Below are positions 59,042 to 64,000 of a stretch of 64,000 nt of DNA, piece after piece (position 1 is the first letter of the stretch; each line of letters begins with the position of its first letter). The notes under the pieces are model-generated. The model was not told where the DNA came from, made no database searches, and worked only from the letters and a program-made list of their open reading frames with translations. Both the position numbers and the translations under genes were made by a program. The stretch lies in contig CAWDZK010000005.1 of assembly GCA_963807005.1 (NCBI GenBank), forward strand, positions 1 through 64,000, written 5' to 3'. Source of the stretch: CAWDZK01 sp963807005. Lineage in GTDB: Bacteria > Actinomycetota > Actinomycetes > JACCUZ01.

Positions 59042-59374
59042 ATGGACGTCGCTTCCTCATCGCCTGACGTCGACCGGTCCGGTCACGGCCGGCGTGGGGC
59101 CGCTATCCCGGTCCCCCGGCTCGAGCTGCGCCGGCTCGGCGACGATGTCGCGGTCGCGCTGCGGGCCGTCACCGAGGCACGCGCGTCGAAGGACGCGCTC
59201 GACGCGCTGGCCTTCGTCACCGTCGCGATCGAGCACCTGTCGGCCACCCAGCACGAGCTGGTCGACGTGCTGCTCGACCACGGGCACACCTGGAGCGAGA
59301 TCGGGGAGTCGCTGAGCACCAGTGCCTCGGCCGCGGAACGCCGTTTCCCCCGGCGGCCGGTACGCGGCCGGTAG
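59042..59374 (+). CDS. Small HTH-like protein downstream of hsp20, unknown function
   Basis: A 110-residue protein I do not recognise. A central helical region (LRRLGDDVAVALRAVTEARASKDALDALAFV and VAIEHLSATQHELVDVLLDHG) is followed by HTWSEIGESLSTSASAAERRF, which reads like a helix-turn-helix of the kind seen after sigma-70 region 4. It starts 70 bp after the hsp20 stop on the same strand, so heat-shock co-expression is possible. Confidence 0.6.
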   Translation: MDVASSSPDVDRSGHGRRGAAIPVPRLELRRLGDDVAVALRAVTEARASKDALDALAFVTVAIEHLSATQHELVDVLLDHGHTWSEIGESLSTSASAAERRFPRRPVRGR

Positions 59375-59431
59375 CGCGACGGCCCCGCTGATGCGGGACC
59401 GCCGAGACACCGGCCCGGCCGGCGGCGGCCG

Positions 59432-59902
59432 TCAACGGCGCCCGCGGGACGACCAGGATCGGCGCAGCCGCCAGGGGCGCCACCACACGGCGACCAGCGC
59501 CAGCCAGAGCAGCGGGAACGGGATGTGCCCGTGCGCGACCGCGGCCACCGAGCCGACCAGAACCAGCGCGAGCAGCAGACCCGGGATGGGCAGCCACGGC
59601 GCGCGGCGGCCCGGAGGGCCCCAGGCGGGCCACGGCGGGCCGGGGCGGTGCTCGTCCGCCCGGCCGTCGGTCGACGCCGTCGACGCCGTCGACGTGTCGC
59701 GCGTCGTCCCGACCGGCAGGTCCGCGAGCAGCGGAGGCAGCTCGTCGAGCCAGGTCGCGGCCAGGGCCGCGCCCATCCGCTCCTCGAACTCCTCCGCGGT
59801 CAGGCGGCCGGCCTGGTGGTGCTGCTGCAGGGCGGCGACGGCCCGGTCGCGGTCGGCGTCGCCGGCGCGGACCCGGCGGGCACCTGTCGGGTTCTCGGTC
59901 AT
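59432..59902 (-). CDS. DUF1707 membrane protein
   Basis: A 156-residue protein. The N-terminal DUF1707 domain (RVRAGDADRDRAVAALQQHHQAGRLTAEEFEERMGAAL, residues about 10-48) is found in many actinobacterial membrane and signalling proteins. A low-complexity linker with TASTAS repeats, a Pro-rich segment and two membrane helices (LPIPGLLLALVLVGSVAAVAHG, PFPLLWLALVAVWW) follow. ATG 59902. A GTACTCC-type palindrome 81 bp upstream, also found before the neighbouring histidine kinase, suggests control by the adjacent response regulator. Confidence 0.82.
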   Translation of the reverse strand: MTENPTGARRVRAGDADRDRAVAALQQHHQAGRLTAEEFEERMGAALAATWLDELPPLLADLPVGTTRDTSTASTASTDGRADEHRPGPPWPAWGPPGRRAPWLPIPGLLLALVLVGSVAAVAHGHIPFPLLWLALVAVWWRPWRLRRSWSSRGRR

Positions 59903-59982
59903 GAGGTCCTCCTGGCATCGGGTACCTCACCAGCCTCGGTCGCGGCGCCACCGCTGTCGTCGTACGGCGGGACCGAACCGGC

Positions 59983-60000
59983 GTACTCCCTGAGGAGCAG
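59983..60000. promoter_or_regulatory. Candidate response-regulator site, DUF1707 side
   Basis: GTACTCC-N4-GGAGCAG, a near-palindrome whose left half is identical to that of the site at 61949. It lies in the 120-bp gap upstream of the DUF1707 gene and just beyond the response-regulator stop. Confidence 0.4.
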
Positions 60001-60022
60001 CCGGGTGGGCGGCGCAGGACCG

Positions 60023-60688
60023 TCAGGCCAGCCAGCCCGGGCGCACCAGACCGGTCTCGTACGCGAGCACCACCAGCTGGGCCCGGTCCCGGACGCCGAG
60101 CTTGACCATCGCGCGGCTGACGTGCGTCTTGGCGGTGGCCGGGGAGACGACGAGCCGGTCCGCGATCTCGTCGTTCGACAGCCCGCCGCCGACCAGGGTG
60201 ACGACCTCGCGTTCCCGGTCGGTGAGCGGGTCGAGGACGCTCGCCGGGCGCGGCTCGCGCAGCCGGACGGCGAACTCCGCGATCAAGCGGCGGGTGACCG
60301 ACGGCGCGAGCAGGGCGTCGCCGTTGGCGACGGCCCGGACGCCGGCGAGGAGCTCGACCGGCTCGCTGTCCTTGAGCAGGAAGCCGCTGGCGCCGGCCCG
60401 GAGCGCCGCGAACACGTACTCGTCGAGGTCGAAGGTCGTGAGGATCACGACCCGGACACCGGCCAGCCGCGGGTCGGCGAGGATCTGCCGGGTGGCCTCC
60501 AGGCCGTCGCTGCCCGGCATCCGCACGTCCATGAGCACGAGGTCCGGGCCGTGCTCCCGGGTCAGGGCGACGGCGGTGTCGCCGTCGGCAGCCTCGGCGA
60601 CGACCTCGATGTCGGGCTGCGCGTCCAGCAGGGCGCGGAACCCGCCCCGCACCAGGGCCTGGTCGTCGGCCAGCAGCACCCGGATCAC
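60023..60688 (-). CDS. NarL/LuxR-family response regulator
   Basis: A 221-residue two-component regulator. The receiver domain has the acidic pair Asp8-Asp9 and phosphoacceptor Asp54 (LVLMDVRMPG), switch residues Thr in LTTFD and Lys in LLKDSEP. The LuxR_C helix-turn-helix is at about 155-210 (LTDREREVVTLVGGGLSNDEIADRLVVSPATAKTHVSRAM). ATG overlaps the kinase stop (ATGA). Probable targets are the two GTACTCC-type palindromes beside this pair. Confidence 0.95.
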   Translation of the reverse strand: MIRVLLADDQALVRGGFRALLDAQPDIEVVAEAADGDTAVALTREHGPDLVLMDVRMPGSDGLEATRQILADPRLAGVRVVILTTFDLDEYVFAALRAGASGFLLKDSEPVELLAGVRAVANGDALLAPSVTRRLIAEFAVRLREPRPASVLDPLTDREREVVTLVGGGLSNDEIADRLVVSPATAKTHVSRAMVKLGVRDRAQLVVLAYETGLVRPGWLA

Positions 60689-61890
60689 CTGTCGCTCCCC
60701 GGGGTGAGCGGCAGGCGGGCGTGGACGACGAAGCCGCCGTCGGCCGCCGTGCCGGCCTCGAGCTCGCCGCCCAGCGCCGTGACCCGTTCGCGCATGCCGA
60801 CCAGGCCGTGGCCGTCCGGCCGCTCGCCGGCCTGGCCGTGCCCGCGGTCGAGAACGGTGAGCTGCAGCGCGTCCGTGCCGTAGTGGAGCGTGACCGTCGC
60901 GGTCGACGCCCCCGAGTGCCGCCGGGCGTTGGTGACGGCCTCCTGGACCAGCCGGTAGCCGGCCAGCTCCACGCGGGGCGGCAATGGCCGGACGTCCCCC
61001 GTGCGACGGATCGTCACCGTGAGCCCGGCAGCGGTGCTGCGGGCGGCGAGCGCGTCGACGTCGTCGAGCCCGGCCGCCGGTCGCAGTGGCGCACCGGAGT
61101 CCTCGGTGCGCAGGGCGGTCACCGTGGCCCGCAGCTCCTGCAGGGTGTCGTGGCTGACCTCCTTGATGGCGGCCAGCGCGTCGCGGGCCCGGGCCGGGTC
61201 CTGCTCGAACAGGTGCAGGGCGGTGCTGGCCTGCACGTTCATCAGGGACACGTCATGGGCCAGTACGTCGTGCAGCTCCTGGGCGAGCTGCAGCCGTTCG
61301 TCGCTGGCCTGCCGGCGGGACCGCTCCTCGCCCCGGTGGCGCATCTCGGCGAAGCGGGCGGCGCGCTCGCGGGTCAGCTCACCGAGCAGGCCCAGTCCGA
61401 CCGTGCCGACCGTGAGGGCCACCAGCCTGCTCCACGACGTCGCACCGGAGGCTGCCGCGACCACCAGCGACAGCGCCGCACCACCGGCGAGCAGCGACCA
61501 CACCCACCAGCGCCGGCCGCGGCCGGCGGCCACCACGGTGCAGACGAGCACGCCCAGGACGACCGGTCCCCCGGGCTGGTCCAGGCCGAGGTAGGCACCG
61601 GTGGAACCGGCCGTGCCGGCGAGCGCGAGCAGCGGGAGCCGGCCGGCGTACCCCGGCAGCACCGAGGCGACGACGAGCAGGGCGGCGCCGAGCAGGTCGA
61701 GTCGGGCCTCCGGGCGGGCCAGCCCGGCGAGGTAGGGCACCCCGAGCTGGACGGCCAGCAGCGGGACGACCGGCCAGACCCAGGGCGGCCGGCGCCGCCC
61801 CGCGGTGCGCCACGCCCAGGGCGGCACCGTCCAGGTGCCGCCGGCCCGGGCGGGGCCGCCGCGGGGCTGCGCGCAGGACGGGTCGGCCAC
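60685..61890 (-). CDS. Sensor histidine kinase, HisKA_3 type
   Basis: A 401-residue kinase. Four to five membrane helices (about residues 38-168) make up a sensor region with no large extracellular domain. A short coiled stretch leads to the dimerisation/phosphoacceptor motif with His207 (LAQELHDVLAHDVSLMN). The HATPase_c domain has the N box (RLVQEAVTNARRHSG) and G boxes (DRGHGQAGERPDGHGLVGMRERV). GTG 61890 was chosen because the upstream in-frame sequence runs into the divergent promoter. Partner of the adjacent regulator; probably senses membrane or envelope state. Confidence 0.9.
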   Translation of the reverse strand: MADPSCAQPRGGPARAGGTWTVPPWAWRTAGRRRPPWVWPVVPLLAVQLGVPYLAGLARPEARLDLLGAALLVVASVLPGYAGRLPLLALAGTAGSTGAYLGLDQPGGPVVLGVLVCTVVAAGRGRRWWVWSLLAGGAALSLVVAAASGATSWSRLVALTVGTVGLGLLGELTRERAARFAEMRHRGEERSRRQASDERLQLAQELHDVLAHDVSLMNVQASTALHLFEQDPARARDALAAIKEVSHDTLQELRATVTALRTEDSGAPLRPAAGLDDVDALAARSTAAGLTVTIRRTGDVRPLPPRVELAGYRLVQEAVTNARRHSGASTATVTLHYGTDALQLTVLDRGHGQAGERPDGHGLVGMRERVTALGGELEAGTAADGGFVVHARLPLTPGSDR

Positions 61891-61948
61891 CCGGCCACGG
61901 TACGGCGCCGGGCGGGCCCGCCGCGTCCGCCGGCAGCGGCAGCCCGGC

Positions 61949-61966
61949 GTACTCCCCTTGGCGTAC
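61949..61966. promoter_or_regulatory. Candidate response-regulator site, kinase/quinone-reductase side
   Basis: GTACTCCCCTTGGCGTAC is symmetric at 12 of 18 positions and has GTAC ends with CC/GG inner bases. It lies in the 175-bp region between the divergent kinase and quinone reductase genes. It may be an autoregulatory site of the two-component system. Confidence 0.45.
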
Positions 61967-62065
61967 TTCGGATCCGTCAGCGCATGCCTGCTGGCACGGT
62001 TCGGCCGCGGCGGTCGCGGGCAGGCAGGGGTCACGGGGCCCACTTCTGCGACCGCGAGGACCTCG

Positions 62066-63005
62066 ATGAGCAACCCGGACACCATGCGTGCGATGGCCTA
62101 CGACGGGTACGGCGACCCGGACGTGCTCCGGCTCACCGACCTGCCGCGGCCGAAGGTCGGCCCCGGCGAGGTCCTCATCCGGGTGCGCTCGGCCGCCGTG
62201 AACCCGGTGGACTGGAAGATCATGTCCGGCGGGCTCGACGCCCTGATGGACATCCGCTTCCCGGTCGTGCCGGGGTGGGACGTGGCGGGTGTCGTCGAGC
62301 AGCTCGGGCTCGACGTCCCGGAGCTCACGGTCGGCGACGAGGTGATGGCCTACGCCCGCAAGGACTACGTCCACGGCGGCACGTTCGCCGAGCTGGTCAC
62401 GGTCCCGGTGCGCGCCCGCCCGCAAGCCGCGTCGCTGAGCTGGGACGAGGCCGCGGGCCTGCCGTTCGCGGGTCTGACGGCGTACCAGGTGCTCAGCCGA
62501 CTCGACGTGTCCGAGGACACCGTGCTGGTGCACGGCGCAGCGGGTGGCGTCGGCGCGCTCGGCGTCCAGATCGCCCGCTCGCTCGGCGCCCGGGTGATCG
62601 GCACCGCCTCCCCGGCCAACCACGACTGGGTGCGCGCGCTCGGCGCGCAACCGGTGGCGTACGGCGACGGGCTGGCCGAGCGGGTCCGCGCGCTGGCTCC
62701 CGACGGGGTGACGTCGTGGCCGACTTCGTGGGCGGGGTCCTCGACGTCACGCTCGCCGTGCTCGCCGAGGGCGGCCGGCACGCGTCGGTGGCCGACCCGC
62801 GGTGCTGCAGGCCGGCGGCCAGTGGATGTGGGTGCGACCGGACGGGGCGGACCTGGCCCGGCTGGCCGTGCTCGTCGACGCGGGCCGGCTGCGCGTGCCG
62901 GTCGCGGAGATCTACCCGCTGGAGAAGCTGGCCGAGGCGTTCCGGGTCAGCGCCGACGGGCACGTGCGCGGCAAGCTGGCGGTGCACGTCACCACCGGCG
63001 ACTGA
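62066..63005 (+). pseudogene. Zinc-free MDR (quinone oxidoreductase-like) with two -1 frameshifts
   Basis: From ATG 62066 the frame encodes an NADPH:quinone-reductase-like MDR protein: GYGDPDVLRLTDLPRPKVGPGEVLIRV, AAVNPVDWKIMSGG, and the cofactor loop HGAAGGVGALGVQIAR. After LAPDGV (about 62709) the homologous continuation DVVADFVGGVLDVTLAVLAEG is in the next frame. After VADP (about 62800) it moves again to VLQAGGQWMWVRPDGADLARL and ends in TTGD-stop at 63005. Restoring one base at each point gives about 313 residues, the normal length. Either a recently inactivated gene or two one-base sequence errors in GC-rich runs. Confidence 0.85.
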
Positions 63006-63118
63006 CCGCCCCCGCGCTGGCGCGCCGTTGACCGTCTCCACGAGGGCGGGCAGGCTCGGGACACGGACGGGCTCGGCGGCGGCGCCAGCCCGCCGCGGAG
63101 CACGTGGAGGTGGGGGTC

Positions 63119-64000
63119 ATGGGTTCTCGGCGCAGAGCGGTGCTCGGATCGGTGGTCGCGGGGGGCCTGGCGGTCTCGCTGCTGGCGGCGCTGCCCGCTC
63201 CCGCACAGGCCCGCGCCGACCGTGGCCAGCCCCGGCTGACGGTGATGACGCGCAACCTCTACCTCGGCGCCGACCTCGGACCGGCGCTGGGCGCCACTGA
63301 CGTGCCGTCGTTCCTGACCGCCGTCGCGACCATCTATGGGCAGGCCCAGGCCAGCGACTTCCCGGCCCGGGCAGCGGCCCTGGCCGACGAGGTCAAGGCC
63401 ACCCGGCCGCACCTCGTGGGCCTGCAGGAGGTGTCGAAGTGGGTGACCAGCGGCCCGGGGACCCCGCGCAGCCAGAACTTCCTCCGGATCCTCCGGCGCG
63501 CTCTCGCGCAGCGCGGGCTGCACTACGCGGTCGCCGCCGTCTCGCACAACGCGAACATCGGCCCGGTCCCGCTGGTGAGCCCGTGCGCTGTCGCCGTCGT
63601 CGGGGCCTGCACCGTCAGGCTCAAGGACCGGGACGTCATCCTCGTCCGGCGTACCAAGGCACTGCGTTGGTACCGCCCGCGCTCGGACAACTACCAAGCC
63701 CAGCAGCTGTTCCCGTCGCCCCTTCCGGGCGCGCCGGCCCTGTCCATCAACCGGGGCTGGGCCTCGGTCGACGGAAGGTACCGGGGCAAGCGCTTCCACT
63801 TCGTGAACACCCACCTGGAGACCCAGGACTTCCCGGCCGTGCAGGAGGCGCAGGCGCGCGAGCTGCTCGCCGGGCCGGCGTTCGGGCGCGGCGCGGACCT
63901 CGCGGTGGGCGACTTCAACTCGGCGGCTGACGGGAGCACGACCGGCAGCTACGCCGCGCTGACCGCGAGGTTCAGGGACGCCTGGAGCGTCAACGGCAGC
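63119..64000 (+). CDS. Secreted endonuclease/exonuclease/phosphatase-family protein, 3' end cut by window
   Basis: The visible 294 residues start with a signal peptide (MGSRRRAVLGSVVAGGLAVSLLAALPAPAQA). The EEP fold follows with TRNLYLGADLG, the Mg-binding Glu in GLQEVSKW, NTHLETQ and GDFNSAADG, the expected order of catalytic motifs. Two Cys (SPCAVA, GACTVR) could form a disulfide in the exported protein. ATG 63119 follows GGAGG 8 bp upstream. Relatives are extracellular nucleases or phosphodiesterases/sphingomyelinases; the missing C terminus holds the final His. The reading frame is open to the window end. Confidence 0.88.
   Translation, partial: MGSRRRAVLGSVVAGGLAVSLLAALPAPAQARADRGQPRLTVMTRNLYLGADLGPALGATDVPSFLTAVATIYGQAQASDFPARAAALADEVKATRPHLVGLQEVSKWVTSGPGTPRSQNFLRILRRALAQRGLHYAVAAVSHNANIGPVPLVSPCAVAVVGACTVRLKDRDVILVRRTKALRWYRPRSDNYQAQQLFPSPLPGAPALSINRGWASVDGRYRGKRFHFVNTHLETQDFPAVQEAQARELLAGPAFGRGADLAVGDFNSAADGSTTGSYAALTARFRDAWSVNGS

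Noticed and set aside
1..64000. CRISPR array, prophage, insertion sequence or defence island
   Set aside because: No regularly spaced repeats, cas, phage structural, transposase, toxin-antitoxin or restriction genes were recognised on either strand.

Overview
The window is about 64 kb of very GC-rich chromosomal DNA. Features pointing to an actinobacterium are frequent GTG starts, many 4-bp stop/start overlaps (GTGA, ATGA), a GTP-type PEP carboxykinase, a class F sortase and a CIRCE-controlled small heat-shock gene. A Nocardioides-like or related genus is plausible, but no rRNA is present to settle it. There is no phage, IS element or CRISPR array. The window opens inside a tRNA-Arg(ACG) gene and closes inside a secreted exonuclease/endonuclease/phosphatase-fold gene. 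No gene-free stretch exceeds 300 bases.

Layout. 0-8 kb: a type IV pilus locus, with pilT divergent from pilB-pilC-three minor prepilins-pilA, closed by a strong terminator. 8-10 kb: pckG. 10-15 kb: a 2-oxoacid dehydrogenase unit (one-chain E1 alpha/beta plus E2, no E3) divergent from a VOC protein and a GntR/FCD regulator, with two matching operator-like sites between them. 15-16 kb: a GNAT protein and a frameshifted YCII remnant. 16.3-20.3 kb: a four-gene operon with an AhpD-like protein, a TauE/SafE permease and a two-subunit molybdenum hydroxylase of the nicotinate/isoquinoline type. 20-24 kb: dinB and a secreted heparinase II/III-like protein. 24-32.7 kb: an eight-gene operon reading leftward (M20 peptidase, FadR-type GntR, peptide ABC transporter, alpha/beta hydrolase, binding protein) behind one palindromic operator. 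32.8-49.8 kb: a catabolic island with an aldehyde dehydrogenase, two non-canonical M24 proteins, a HIBADH-family reductase, a hydrolase resembling the nicotine-pathway C-C hydrolase, a flavoprotein, a zinc alcohol dehydrogenase, a Liv-type ABC transporter with a fused LivM-LivG, a cytosolic binding-protein-like protein and a LacI regulator. 49.8-64 kb: housekeeping and accessory genes, including sortase F, a TetR/SDR pair, a peptidase E homologue, hsp20, a two-component system and a quinone reductase broken by two frameshifts.

How the parts work together. The strongest system-level signal is a palindrome, GCAAACGATTGC or a close variant, found at five places: before the AhpD/molybdenum-hydroxylase operon at 16.26 kb, before the HIBADH/M24/ALDH operon at 36.65 kb, before the second M24 gene at 37.91 kb, and twice between livK and the LacI operon at 47.70 and 47.78 kb. 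Sites 20 kb apart share 20 identical bases. I infer that the LacI protein controls one dispersed catabolic regulon: uptake by the Liv transporter, oxidation by the molybdenum hydroxylase, C-C or amide hydrolysis, then oxidation of the semialdehyde product. The chemistry resembles N-heterocycle (nicotine or nicotinate-like) catabolism, but the substrate is not shown by the sequence.

Other structure includes two copies of a 75-bp palindromic element at gene ends (9.96 and 14.91 kb), a third unrelated 71-bp palindrome at 56.6 kb, and cognate-looking operators for the GntR, TetR and response-regulator genes.
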